A stretch of DNA of 64,000 bases, from assembly GCF_031583145.1 (NCBI RefSeq), contig NZ_CP134050.1, forward strand, positions 5,783,501-5,847,500, read 5' to 3'. Positions within the stretch are counted from its first letter, which is position 1. Each line of letters begins with the position of its first letter. The stretch is from Brevibacillus brevis (lineage in GTDB: Bacteria > Bacillota > Bacilli > Brevibacillales > Brevibacillaceae). Positions 44,426 through 52,914 of the stretch are shown here, piece by piece. A program made the position numbers and the translations under genes. A model generated the notes under the pieces. It saw nothing but the letters and a program-made list of their open reading frames with translations. It did no database searches and had not been told where the DNA came from.

Positions 44426-45654
44426 GGTTGTGTACCTCCCGCTGCCTCGATGGGATCTCCGTCAAACAACCGGTCCACGCCTTTGACGATCAGCTGGTCC
44501 CCCACCTTAAGGCCGCTGCGGATCTCCAGTCGGTCATTGGACAACTGGCCGATGGTCACAGCCGTCTTGACCGCTTTGCCGCCGACATTCAGGAACACAT
44601 GGGCATCGCTTTGGCCTCTGCTCAGAACTGCTTCCACCGGCACGTAGATCCCTTCCTGCCCCTTCATCGTCTTGGTCGCCTTCACTACCTGCCCGGCGAA
44701 CCAATCGTGCCGCGGATTCGCCACCTGCACTTCCACCCCGATCGTACCCGTGCTCTGATTGGTGGCAGGGAAGATTTTGCTGACCTTTGCATCCCGCTTT
44801 TGCCCGTACAGATCGAGGGAAACGGTCTCCCCTTCCTTCCAGGAGGAAATTTCGCGGTCCGGCACAGGCAGAACAACTTTCAACGTATCAATATTCCCCA
44901 CCTGATACACCGGAGCGCCCGGGCTGACCAGCGTGCCTGTCGACGACAGCTTCGCCAGGATGGTCCCGGTGAACGGAGCGCGGAGCTGTGCCTTTGCCAG
45001 TGTCGTCGCTGCCAGTTCCTTGGCTACGACGGCCTGATTGTAGCTGGCGCGAGACAATTCCTTGTCCTCTGCCCGCGCTCCCTCGGTGACGAGCGAGTAG
45101 GCTTGCTTGGCGTTTTGCAAATCCTTCTCCGCCAGCGTCAGCCCGTTTTGCACGTTTTCAAAATCGCTTTTGGAGATGGCATTTTCCTTGTACAGCTGTT
45201 CGATTCGCTTGAAGTCATCCAGCGCTTTCTGATACGCTGTCTGAGCCTTCTCGACCAGAAGGCGGGCTTGCACGACCTCCTCGTCACGGGCCCCGTTGTT
45301 GACCTTGCTCAGACTCGCCGCCGTTTGCTGGACGACGGCGTTCGAAGAGGCTACCTGCAGCGAATAGTCCTGTGCATTGAGCCGGGCGAGGACGTCCCCT
45401 GCCTTGACGTTGTCGCCTTCGTTTCGGTTCAATTCGACGACACGGCCGCCCACTTCAAAGGAAACGACAGCTTCCTCCAGCGGCTGCAGGGTGCCGGAAA
45501 GTTCCGACACAAACACAGCTTGCTCCTGCTTCACCGTTTCCATCCCGACCTGCTTGACTTCTTTGACTGGCTCTGCTGCCTGCTTTTCCTGGCTGCAAGC
45601 CGATGTTGCCAACAAAACGATCATCATTGCAGAAACAAGCCATTTCTTTTTCAT
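44422..45654 (-). CDS. Efflux RND transporter periplasmic adaptor-like lipoprotein (HlyD/MFP family)
   Basis: 410 residues: lipoprotein signal with lipobox LATSAC (lipidated cysteine near residue 20), barrel-sandwich halves (VVSFEVGGRVVELNRNEGDNVKAGDVLARLNAQDY; AQLRAPFTGTILAKLSSTGTLVSPGAPVYQV), a coiled-coil hairpin between them, and a C-terminal VPVEAVLSRGQSDAHVFL domain. A lipid anchor replaces an outer-membrane partner in this Gram-positive. It overlaps the pump gene by ATGA. Confidence 0.93.
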   Translation of the reverse strand: MKKKWLVSAMMIVLLATSACSQEKQAAEPVKEVKQVGMETVKQEQAVFVSELSGTLQPLEEAVVSFEVGGRVVELNRNEGDNVKAGDVLARLNAQDYSLQVASSNAVVQQTAASLSKVNNGARDEEVVQARLLVEKAQTAYQKALDDFKRIEQLYKENAISKSDFENVQNGLTLAEKDLQNAKQAYSLVTEGARAEDKELSRASYNQAVVAKELAATTLAKAQLRAPFTGTILAKLSSTGTLVSPGAPVYQVGNIDTLKVVLPVPDREISSWKEGETVSLDLYGQKRDAKVSKIFPATNQSTGTIGVEVQVANPRHDWFAGQVVKATKTMKGQEGIYVPVEAVLSRGQSDAHVFLNVGGKAVKTAVTIGQLSNDRLEIRSGLKVGDQLIVKGVDRLFDGDPIEAAGGTQP

Positions 45655-45676
45655 GACGCCCTCCGCTCCTATTTGC

Positions 45677-46312
45677 CTAGCGATGTGAATTCATTTTCCC
45701 CATGATCCCGTTGATCAGGACCTCTGACGCATCTTCAAACAGCTGGTCTTCCGTAAATTCGAGCTCGAGATTGGCCCGGTATTTCGCCATAAACGCATAA
45801 AAGCACGTGGAGACAAACATCAGCGCCGCTACGCAAGCGTCTTTCCTCGGTAAATGGCCCTCATCCTGGAACGCCTGGAGCTTGTTGCAGAGGACCTCGA
45901 CCGCTGTCATCGGCAAGCTGCTGATCAGCTTCATCACTTCCGGGTGATTGTCTGCCTCGATCATGCAGATCATCATGATTTCCTTTCGCTCGACGAGCAT
46001 TTCGTAGTACGCCCGCGCGTAGCGAAGCAGCATGTCTTTCAGCTCGGAAAAATCCCCGTGAAGACTGTCCTCCAGCTGCTGGCGGACGTTCATGATTCCT
46101 TTCAGCAGCTCCTCGAGAATCGCATCCTTGTTTTTGAAGTGGCGAAAGATCGTGACTTCATTGACGCCTGCAAGCTCGGAAATTTTGCGCGTCGTCGCCC
46201 CCTTGTACCCCTTTTGGGCCATGAGCTGGCTGGCCGCTGCCAATATGCGCTCCCGCGTCTCCTGCTCTTCCCCTTTTCCCCCTACTGACGTTTCTCTGTC
46301 TGAATGATCCAT
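45677..46312 (-). CDS. TetR-family repressor of the RND operon
   Basis: 211 residues: TetR helix-turn-helix (TRERILAAASQLMAQKGYKGATTRKISELAGVNEVTIFRHFKNKDAILEELL) and a helical ligand domain. The ATG at 46312 follows AAGGAGGAG; the frame opens 31 codons earlier across the promoter. First gene of tetR-MFP-RND, 22 bases before the adaptor. Two related dyads flank the promoter and are its likely operators. Confidence 0.9.
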   Translation of the reverse strand: MDHSDRETSVGGKGEEQETRERILAAASQLMAQKGYKGATTRKISELAGVNEVTIFRHFKNKDAILEELLKGIMNVRQQLEDSLHGDFSELKDMLLRYARAYYEMLVERKEIMMICMIEADNHPEVMKLISSLPMTAVEVLCNKLQAFQDEGHLPRKDACVAALMFVSTCFYAFMAKYRANLELEFTEDQLFEDASEVLINGIMGKMNSHR

Positions 46313-46327
46313 GCCGCTCCTCCTTTC

Positions 46328-46406
46328 CATGCAAGTGCTTGCTAACACCCCTTCTTTTTCCAAGGAAATTATATCCTGCACCCCTCTGCATGTAAACACT
46401 TGCATG
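46328..46406 (-). promoter_or_regulatory. Promoter of tetR-MFP-RND with two inverted operator copies
   Basis: TTTACA (46391-46396), 17 bases, TATAAT (46368-46373). The 15-mer CATGCAAGTGCTTGC (46328-46342) recurs in inverted form as GTAAACACTTGCATG (46392-46406), 13 of 15 bases alike; one copy covers the -35 and one lies in the leader. Confidence 0.65.
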
Positions 46407-46454
46407 CGCTTTCAGAAAAAATATTTTGAAAAGCTCCCCATTTGCGCCAGCTAC

Positions 46455-46491
46455 GAACAAAGACCCAAGCAATTCTGCCGGGTCTTTGTTC
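46455..46491 (-). terminator. Terminator-like hairpin after the bactofilin gene
   Basis: GAACAAAGACCC pairs perfectly with GGGTCTTTGTTC; the stem ends in A-U pairs but no separate U-tract follows. Confidence 0.55.
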
Positions 46492-46500
46492 ATGAGTCGC

Positions 46501-47223
46501 TTACCGCTTCGTATGCTCTTTTACTTGCGCGCCATTGTCCTGTCGATACTCTCCCGTGTATTCCACGAGGTCGATTTCGCATCCAGGGCCGATTGCGATA
46601 TTGTTTCCGCGCACCACCTTGGCCCTCGTGTACTCCAAATAAATCTCGTCGCCTTCGACCGTGTCGACGGTCAGCGTGGTATTGAAAATGTGCTTCAAAA
46701 TCTTGTTCAAAGTGCTGCTGCCGGCCTTGCGCACCTCGATATGCTCCCCGCCAATCTCTCTCGCCTGGCAGTTTCCATGCAATTGAATTTCGACCTGGCC
46801 CGCATTGAGCAGGCCTCCAATGGTGAACGCTCCTTCAGCCTTGAACACTTCGGCCTCGCAATCGCCTGAGGACTTGAAGAAGCCTTTGACCTGGATCTCA
46901 TCGCTCGTCAGGCTGCCGTGCACCTTCGCGTTACCTTTCACGAGCAAGCTGGTAGTCTTCACATCGCCGTTGACGTCGATCTGGCCGTAGATCTCCATCG
47001 TATCGGCTTTGACCCCTCCACGCACGGAAGCATTTCCGTCTACCCTGACCGAAGTCGCCAGCATGCTGCCGTCAATGCTGACGTGGCCCCCGCATTGCAG
47101 CTCATGACATTCCAAGTCTCCCTTGATTTTGCCGAGCCCCTGTACGTTTACTTCCCGGTAGACGCCTCCCGACGCATTTACCGAGCCTTGAATGACCAGA
47201 TCTGGCCGATTGTCCTGATTCAT
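46501..47223 (-). CDS. Bactofilin-like polymer-forming cytoskeletal protein (YhbE/YhbF family)
   Basis: 240 residues with a long run of short beta repeats (GSVNASGG, GLGKIKGDLECHELQCGGHVSIDG, GNASVRGG, GQIDVNGDVKTTSL) that predict a beta-helix as in bactofilins. B. subtilis yhbE/yhbF encode bactofilins needed for motility and lie beside yhbD, as here. The ATG follows AAGGAGG. Two bactofilins occur in B. subtilis; only one is present here. Confidence 0.8.
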   Translation of the reverse strand: MNQDNRPDLVIQGSVNASGGVYREVNVQGLGKIKGDLECHELQCGGHVSIDGSMLATSVRVDGNASVRGGVKADTMEIYGQIDVNGDVKTTSLLVKGNAKVHGSLTSDEIQVKGFFKSSGDCEAEVFKAEGAFTIGGLLNAGQVEIQLHGNCQAREIGGEHIEVRKAGSSTLNKILKHIFNTTLTVDTVEGDEIYLEYTRAKVVRGNNIAIGPGCEIDLVEYTGEYRQDNGAQVKEHTKR

Positions 47224-47242
47224 CGCCGCAATCCTCCTTGCG

Positions 47243-47866
47243 TTACTTGAGTTTTGTTTTCAACTCTTCCAGACAGGCGGCTACGTTCAGCCTGCTGACT
47301 ACTTTCACACTGCCCTCGAAATACAGCTCAGCCGAACTCGAAGCCAGGGCAAATGCGGAAATCCCCATTTTCCGGATGAAAATCAGCTCGCACGGCTTTC
47401 CTTGAAATTTGGGGTAGTGGCTCTCCATCGCGTGCAGCAGCCCTTTGCCTTCTTCCAGGCTCATTTCCCCCGTCGCCAGCAAACGCTCCGCCATGTAGGC
47501 GTACAGCACGTGCTCAAACGGGTACGCCTCTTCGTCGCCGAAGTGCTGGACAAACAAATCAAACGTCGGAATCGAAACAATGTTTTGTTCGACAAGCTCC
47601 TCCCGTTTGACCATCGACCCGAAGACCTGGGGGGAAAACACATCCGCCAGCTCATCCAGGGACAGATCGTCCTTCATGTGTATGATCTTGTCGATCCGGG
47701 CCAGTATTTGCTCTCGCGGAAAAAAGGTCTCCTGCCCCGTGTACGTGGAGCGGCGAATAAACCAATCCTCGGGTATCAGGTTTTTCCTTTTCCAACGGTA
47801 CAGCTGGCCGTAGGATATGCCGGTAAGCTCCAGCAGCTCCTTTTTCGAGATGAAATCGCGGTCCAT
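47243..47866 (-). CDS. yhbD: YhbD family MerR-like DNA-binding protein (DUF4004)
   Basis: 207 residues with an N-terminal MerR-type helix-turn-helix (SKKELLELTGISYGQLYRWKRKNLIPEDWFIRRSTYTGQETFFPREQILARI) and a C-terminal domain of unknown role (FIRKMGISAFALASSSAELYFEGSVKVVSRLN). The ATG at 47866 follows GGAGGTG. It heads an operon with the bactofilin gene. A 21-base palindrome directly upstream suggests self-regulation. Confidence 0.82.
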   Translation of the reverse strand: MDRDFISKKELLELTGISYGQLYRWKRKNLIPEDWFIRRSTYTGQETFFPREQILARIDKIIHMKDDLSLDELADVFSPQVFGSMVKREELVEQNIVSIPTFDLFVQHFGDEEAYPFEHVLYAYMAERLLATGEMSLEEGKGLLHAMESHYPKFQGKPCELIFIRKMGISAFALASSSAELYFEGSVKVVSRLNVAACLEELKTKLK

Positions 47867-47889
47867 GAAAAGCACCTCCGAAAACAATG

Positions 47890-47910
47890 TAACATAACAC
47901 TGTTACGTTA
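47890..47910. promoter_or_regulatory. 21-base imperfect palindrome before yhbD
   Basis: TAACATAACACTGTTACGTTA has 10-base half-sites with one mismatch. It fills the spacer between a candidate TTGATA (47909-47914) and TACATT (47886-47891) on the minus strand, the usual place for MerR-family operators. Confidence 0.65.
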
Positions 47911-48076
47911 TCAAGCGGTAAAAAAACCGAGGCGCGCCCTTTTTGACAGAGACTGCCTCGTGACAAGTATGGCGAGATTTCCTGCGGGGAAGCTTTGGGC
48001 ACGAACGCTTGGCGCAAGGGCTTTTGCCAGAAGCGCGAGCATCCGTGTGGAGGTCCCGAACATGAATCCCTGTACG

Positions 48077-48100
48077 AAAAAAGACTGCTCGCGGCAGTCT
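48077..48100 (-). terminator. Terminator of the RluD-family gene
   Basis: AGACTGC pairs with GCAGTCT around a 5-base loop, followed by TTTTTT on the minus strand. Confidence 0.85.
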
Positions 48101-48117
48101 CTTCCTTTTGAATCCGG

Positions 48118-49092
48118 TCAGTTATCCTCAAACTCCGCCTGGACCAGCCGCCGAAGATCGGTCGGCATCGGCGCTTCTATACGAAGCTCCTTTTCCAGGA
48201 GCGGGTGGCGAAATGCAAGGGAAGATGCGTGAAGTGCCTGTCTGCGCAAAAGTCCCCTCGCTCCCCCGTACAAAGTATCTCCGGCGAGCGGGTGGCCGAT
48301 GTGGGCAAAGTGAACCCGAATTTGATGGGTGCGCCCGGTCTCCAGCCAGACACGGACCATCGTCATGTAAGGGGAGCGCGCCATCACCTCGTAATGGGTA
48401 AGAGCCGCATCCCCTCCTTCCGTCACCCGCCGCCTCGTCGGATGGTTCGGATCCCGCCCGATCGCCGCGTCGATCATTCCGCGTTCATCAGCCAGCCGTC
48501 CCCCGACGACGGCGACGTATTCCCGGTGAAGCCCTCCTTCCCGTAGAAGTCGGTCAGCGAGCTGGTGGCCGTAGCTGCTCTTGGCCACCAAAATGGCCCC
48601 GGAGGTGTCCTTGTCCAGACGATGCACCGGGTGGACTCCTGCCCTCTCCCCTCTTTGGGCGAACATCTCCGCTAGCGCATGAACGAGCGTGCCGTCCTGT
48701 TCCTGCTTGACCGGGTGCACCATCATGCCCGCCGGTTTGTTGGCAACGAGCAAATGGTCGTCTTCGTACAACAATTCAATGGGCAAAGCCAGCCCCGATT
48801 GGCTCATCCGTCCACCGGCTGCGGATGCTTGAGCTTGCCGCTTTTCCCCGGGCGCATCATGCCGCGGCTGTCTGTCCGGCTGTCGCTGTGCGACTCGGAC
48901 AGCGATCTGATCGCCCGTTTTTACCTGGCGCTGCAAAAACGGCTGCTTCCGGTTGAGCAGGATGCCTTTGCTTCTCGTCAGCCGCTGCATCATACGCCCG
49001 GATACGTTCAGCCTTTGCCGAACGATCTGCTCTACGTTCAGCCCCGCATCTTCTTCTTTGACGATGTATTCCATCCATTCTTTGCCGCTCAC
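48118..49092 (-). CDS. RluA/RluD-family pseudouridine synthase
   Basis: 324 residues with an S4-like RNA-binding N-terminus (GLNVEQIVRQRLNVSGRMMQRLTRSKGILLNRK), a polar linker, and the catalytic domain with HRLDKDTSGAILVAK (catalytic aspartate), LLYEDDHLLVANKPAGMMVHP and LETGRTHQIRVHFAHIGHPLAGD. The GTG at 49092 (VSGKEWMEYIV) follows GAGGGATCAGAC; the frame opens 30 codons earlier. Target rRNA or tRNA position not determinable. Confidence 0.9.
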   Translation of the reverse strand: MSGKEWMEYIVKEEDAGLNVEQIVRQRLNVSGRMMQRLTRSKGILLNRKQPFLQRQVKTGDQIAVRVAQRQPDRQPRHDAPGEKRQAQASAAGGRMSQSGLALPIELLYEDDHLLVANKPAGMMVHPVKQEQDGTLVHALAEMFAQRGERAGVHPVHRLDKDTSGAILVAKSSYGHQLADRLLREGGLHREYVAVVGGRLADERGMIDAAIGRDPNHPTRRRVTEGGDAALTHYEVMARSPYMTMVRVWLETGRTHQIRVHFAHIGHPLAGDTLYGGARGLLRRQALHASSLAFRHPLLEKELRIEAPMPTDLRRLVQAEFEDN

Positions 49093-49166
49093 GTCTGATC
49101 CCTCTGTTCCATGCTTTTTTCCTATTGTAGCAAATTGCGGGCCGACATGCCGGACTGGTATGCCTG

Positions 49167-49337
49167 CTATCGGCAGATCCACAGCTCGTTCACGCTTTGG
49201 TCGAAATCGGCAACTGCCGAATGCTGCCCCATCTCCAGCAGCTGCGTCACGAAGCCTTCATCGGCCAAATACTCGCATCCGAGCAATCTCCCTGCGAAAA
49301 AGGCGTGCAAACGATGCTTCCATCCCAAGCGAATCAT
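49167..49337 (-). CDS. Small protein, unknown function
   Basis: 56 residues, MIRLGWKHRLHAFFAGRLLG at the start; no family recognised. The ATG has a GGGGGGAATGGATC site and a good promoter (49381-49410) upstream, which supports expression. Its promoter carries the same operator-like palindrome as the MFS gene at 23679. Confidence 0.5.
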   Translation of the reverse strand: MIRLGWKHRLHAFFAGRLLGCEYLADEGFVTQLLEMGQHSAVADFDQSVNELWICR

Positions 49338-49380
49338 GATCCATTCCCCCCAGCTACTTTTTAAACTTATTTGTATAATA

Positions 49381-49422
49381 AGTATATGGTAAGGAGTGGC
49401 ATTTTGTAAACATTTTTGTTTA
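49381..49422 (-). promoter_or_regulatory. Promoter of the 56-residue gene with TAAACA-N4-TGTTTA operator
   Basis: TTTACA (49405-49410), 18 bases, TATACT (49381-49386). The palindrome TAAACATTTTTGTTTA (49407-49422) covers the -35. Confidence 0.6.
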
Positions 49423-49427
49423 GAAAA

Positions 49428-49458
49428 TAAAAAAACCACCACGCTAGGCATGATGGCT
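49428..49458 (-). terminator. Terminator of the M29 aminopeptidase gene
   Basis: CCATCATGC pairs with GCGTGGTGG (wobbles) around CTA, followed by TTTTTTTATTTTC on the minus strand. Confidence 0.8.
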
Positions 49459-49473
49459 TTTCTGATGGGCGGT

Positions 49474-50586
49474 TTACCCTTTTAATTGTTCCGGATTCAA
49501 TCCTTGCAGCTCCGGCAGGACGAAGAGGCCGTCTTTGCGGATCAGCACGTCGTCGAACCAGATTTCACCGCCGCCGTACTCTGGGCGCTGGATGTTCACC
49601 ATGTCCCAGTGGATTTGGCTGCGGTTGCCGTTGTCCGCGTTGTCGTACGCGCGGCCCGGCGTGAAGTGGAAGCTTCCCGCGATTTTTTCATCGAACAAAA
49701 TATCGTTCATCGGATGCAAAATGTAAGGGTGGACGCCGATGGCAAACTCCCCGATGTAGCGCGCCCCTTCATCCGTATCGAAGATTTGGTTGAGCTTTTC
49801 GGTGTTATTGGCCGTCGCCTTCACGATCTTGCCGTTTTCGAAGGTCAGGCAGACGTTTTCAAATCGGGTGCCCATGTAGCTGGTCGCCGTGTTGAACGCG
49901 ATCGTCCCGTTAACAGAATCACGGACAGGAGCGGTAAAGATCTCTCCGTCGGGAATATTGCGCAGTCCCGAGCAAATGATGTTCGGAATGTCCTTGATGG
50001 AAAAGCGAAGGTCGGTACCCGGGCCGACGAGCCGTACCTGGTCCGTGCGATCCATCAGTTCCTTCAGCGGCAGGAACGCCTGATGCATCTTTTCGTAATC
50101 GACAGAGCAGACATCGAAGTAAAAGTCTTCAAACGCTTCCGTAGACATGTTTGCGCTCTGCGCCATCGCGGCAGTCGGATAGTTGAGGAGAGTCCAGCGC
50201 ACGTTCGCGATCAAATAGTCGTTGAGCTCTTGCATCACCCTTTGATGGGCGCGGCGACGCTCCACGGGCACGTCTGCCATCTCGCTGTCGTTGGCCGGGC
50301 CATTGATGACGATGTACGCATCGAGATTTTTGAACATCGGCTCTTCCCATTTCGCCAGATGGGCTGCCCGCTCTTCGCTTGCTCCCATCATCAGCTCGCG
50401 CTGGATCGTCTGATCGATGATGCGGACAAAGGGAAACGCCCCCTTGGCGTAAGCTTGCTTCACCAGCTCCTTGGCCAGCGCATGGCCCTCTCCCCGCACC
50501 TCAATCAGCAGCGTATCCTTCTCTTTCAGGCGAACCGAATGACCTAGCAAATTCCCGGCAAGTTTGACCAATCGCAAATCCAGCAT
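49474..50586 (-). CDS. M29-family aminopeptidase (AmpS/PepS)
   Basis: 370 residues of a metal-dependent, broad-specificity cytoplasmic aminopeptidase. Conserved metal-site blocks: NIPDGEIFTAPVRDSVNG, ARYIGEFAIGVHP, AGSFHFTPGRAYDNADNGNRSQIHWDMV. The start follows GGGGGGAG. Monocistronic by its own terminator. Confidence 0.92.
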   Translation of the reverse strand: MLDLRLVKLAGNLLGHSVRLKEKDTLLIEVRGEGHALAKELVKQAYAKGAFPFVRIIDQTIQRELMMGASEERAAHLAKWEEPMFKNLDAYIVINGPANDSEMADVPVERRRAHQRVMQELNDYLIANVRWTLLNYPTAAMAQSANMSTEAFEDFYFDVCSVDYEKMHQAFLPLKELMDRTDQVRLVGPGTDLRFSIKDIPNIICSGLRNIPDGEIFTAPVRDSVNGTIAFNTATSYMGTRFENVCLTFENGKIVKATANNTEKLNQIFDTDEGARYIGEFAIGVHPYILHPMNDILFDEKIAGSFHFTPGRAYDNADNGNRSQIHWDMVNIQRPEYGGGEIWFDDVLIRKDGLFVLPELQGLNPEQLKG

Positions 50587-50628
50587 GCGTTTCTCCCCCC
50601 ACGTTCGAAAATATAAGTAAAATATATT

Positions 50629-51690
50629 TTACCGAATGGGCAGACTTTTTTCAATTATCGCCTCGATTTCACTTGCCGCCTTTTCCAGGTCCGACGCATC
50701 CACGAGATGTTCCCATCGATCCACGTATTCGTCTTGCTTGTTCTGGTAACGCGGATCGTAATAATGAACGAGCAGCGAAGCGATCGCCGACCGATAGTCT
50801 CTTTCTGCGAGGGCCGACCGCAGTAGTGCAGCCTGCTCCGTCGGCATCCTTCTGGCGATCGACGCATACGCCTGCTCGACTTTTTCGGCGAAGTCCGGTC
50901 GCCACGAAAACGGAACGACGTATTCCTCGTACACCCTTTGTACGCGTACCTCGAGCGATGCCGTGAGCTGGATGTGGACCGCCTGCCGCTTGGCGTCCAT
51001 CAGAAAGGACGGCAGCACTGCATTGCCGATCCGCTTGCTCTCTGCCTCCATGATGAAAAAGGGGGCGTCCTGGTTTTTTCGGAGCGTTTCAAACAGCCTC
51101 GCGTCAAACATCTTTTGGTTGGCCGGCTTGCCTTTGCCGATATGCCCGAAAACCGAGCCCCGATGCCCAGCCATCCGCTCCAGGTCGAGGACCGGATAGC
51201 CTCGGTTTTCCAGCTTTCTGAGCAGTTCTGTTTTCCCCACGCCGGTCATACCGTGTAACAAGTACACAGGGACACGCAGTTCGTACGGCTCGATCGTCTC
51301 CAGCACGTGCTGGCGGTAGGCTCGATACCCGCCCTGCAAGCGGCGGACACGCAGTCCCGAGAACGTGGCAAACGTGGCCATTGCCCGGCTGCGCATCCCG
51401 CCCCTCCAGCAAAAGATCGTGGGCGGCTCCCCCAAATCTTCCGCTCGTTGCCGAATCGCCTGCATCAACGTCTCCATTTTTGGGGAAACCAGCTGCATAC
51501 CCAGCCATTGCGCTGCCGGCTGTCCTTCCCGCTTGTAGGCCGTCCCTACCTTGGCCCGTTCTTCGTCGCTAAACAGCGGGATGTTCACCGCTCCCGGAAT
51601 CGATTCCCTGGCGAACTCTCCCGGTGAGCGAACGTCTATCAAATTCGCGTACCCTTTGACCAACAATTCCTGCACAGTTATCTCTTGCAA
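50629..51690 (-). CDS. mnmH: tRNA 2-selenouridine synthase (SelU/MnmH)
   Basis: 353 residues: N-terminal rhodanese domain with catalytic Cys94 in FCWRGGMRSRA, then a P-loop domain (HGMTGVGKTELL, about 147-158). It replaces sulfur in wobble 2-thiouridine of tRNA by selenium from selenophosphate through a geranylated intermediate. It starts with TTG after AAGGGTGA, 92 bases from the divergent selD, which makes its donor. Confidence 0.94.
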   Translation of the reverse strand: MQEITVQELLVKGYANLIDVRSPGEFARESIPGAVNIPLFSDEERAKVGTAYKREGQPAAQWLGMQLVSPKMETLMQAIRQRAEDLGEPPTIFCWRGGMRSRAMATFATFSGLRVRRLQGGYRAYRQHVLETIEPYELRVPVYLLHGMTGVGKTELLRKLENRGYPVLDLERMAGHRGSVFGHIGKGKPANQKMFDARLFETLRKNQDAPFFIMEAESKRIGNAVLPSFLMDAKRQAVHIQLTASLEVRVQRVYEEYVVPFSWRPDFAEKVEQAYASIARRMPTEQAALLRSALAERDYRSAIASLLVHYYDPRYQNKQDEYVDRWEHLVDASDLEKAASEIEAIIEKSLPIR

Positions 51691-51782
51691 TGTTATGTCA
51701 CCCTTACATCTGTTATGCTAGAACTATCTATTTTCATTTTCTGTATTCTATCATTATTCCTCACAAGTCAGGAGGCCATAAC

Positions 51783-52844
51783 ATGTCAGAGAGTGTAAAG
51801 CTTACTTCCTACACGACGAAAGGCGGATGCGGATGCAAGATCAGCCCGGATGCCCTGTCCTCGGTCCTGAAGAACTTGCCCGCTCCTGCTTCGCGCGACC
51901 CGCGCCTGCTCGTAGGCGTAGAAACGTCGGATGACGCCGGCGTGTTTCAGTTGACGGACGATCTGGCACTTGTGCAGACCCTCGACTTTTTTACGCCGAT
52001 CGTGGATGATCCGTACTGGTTCGGCCAGATCGCAGCGGCCAATGCGATTAGCGATGTTTTTGCCATGGGCGGAAAACCGGTCACGGTGCTCAACATCGTC
52101 GGCTTTCCCATCACCAAGCTGGATCCGGGCATCCTGACGGAGATTTTGCGCGGAGCTGCGGACAAAGTGGCGGAAGCAGGCGCTGTACTGGTCGGCGGAC
52201 ACTCCATCGACGATCCCGAGCCAAAGTTCGGGCTGGCTGTGACCGGCACCGTTCACCCGTCGCGGGTCCTCACCAATGCAGGGGCAAAACCGGGAGATTT
52301 GCTGATCTTGACCAAGCCGATCGGTGTCGGCATCCAGACGACGGCGATCAAGCGGGATGCCTTGTCGCCGGAAAAAACCGAGCGGGTCATGACCGTCATG
52401 GCGACATTGAACAAATACGCGGCCGAATGTATGGAGGGATATCCGGTCCATGCCTGCACGGACGTCACGGGCTTTGGCCTGTTGGGGCATGCGCTGGAAA
52501 TGGCAGAAGGCAGTCAGGCTGGCATCCGCATCTTTGCGGACGAGGTCCCCGTTCTCGACGGAACTCGCGAGTTGGCGAAGCAGGGAATCATTCCCGGCGG
52601 CAGCAAGTCCAATTTCCGCTGGGTATCGGATCGCGTGCAGTTTCCGGATGAACTGGATGAGGTCGGCCGCCTGATCTTGTGCGATGCCGTGACCTCCGGC
52701 GGGCTTTTGATCAGCCTCCCCGCAGAGGAAGCGCCTCGCCTGCTGGATGCTTTGCACGGCCAAGGAATCTCATGGGCGCGGATCATTGGGGAAGTCGTTT
52801 CCGACCATCCCGGAACCATTCAGGTTGTTTCCAAAAAATCGTAA
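51783..52844 (+). CDS. selD: Selenophosphate synthetase (selenide, water dikinase)
   Basis: 353 residues: active-site loop TTKGGCGCKISP with Cys16/Cys18 and Lys19 (cysteine, not selenocysteine), AIRS-type ATP domains with VGVETSDDAGVF, SDVFAMGGKPV, LVGGHSIDDPEPKFGLAVTG and TDVTGFGLLGHALEMA. The ATG at 51783 follows CAGGAGG. It is divergent from mnmH; no selA, selB or tRNA-Sec is in the window, so the visible use of selenophosphate is tRNA modification. Confidence 0.95.
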   Translation: MSESVKLTSYTTKGGCGCKISPDALSSVLKNLPAPASRDPRLLVGVETSDDAGVFQLTDDLALVQTLDFFTPIVDDPYWFGQIAAANAISDVFAMGGKPVTVLNIVGFPITKLDPGILTEILRGAADKVAEAGAVLVGGHSIDDPEPKFGLAVTGTVHPSRVLTNAGAKPGDLLILTKPIGVGIQTTAIKRDALSPEKTERVMTVMATLNKYAAECMEGYPVHACTDVTGFGLLGHALEMAEGSQAGIRIFADEVPVLDGTRELAKQGIIPGGSKSNFRWVSDRVQFPDELDEVGRLILCDAVTSGGLLISLPAEEAPRLLDALHGQGISWARIIGEVVSDHPGTIQVVSKKS

Positions 52845-52914
52845 AATTCTCTTGCATCGCCAGCGTTGTTTGAAGTATCCTAGTCAACAAGAGTTGATCC
52901 TTACAAAAATTTTG

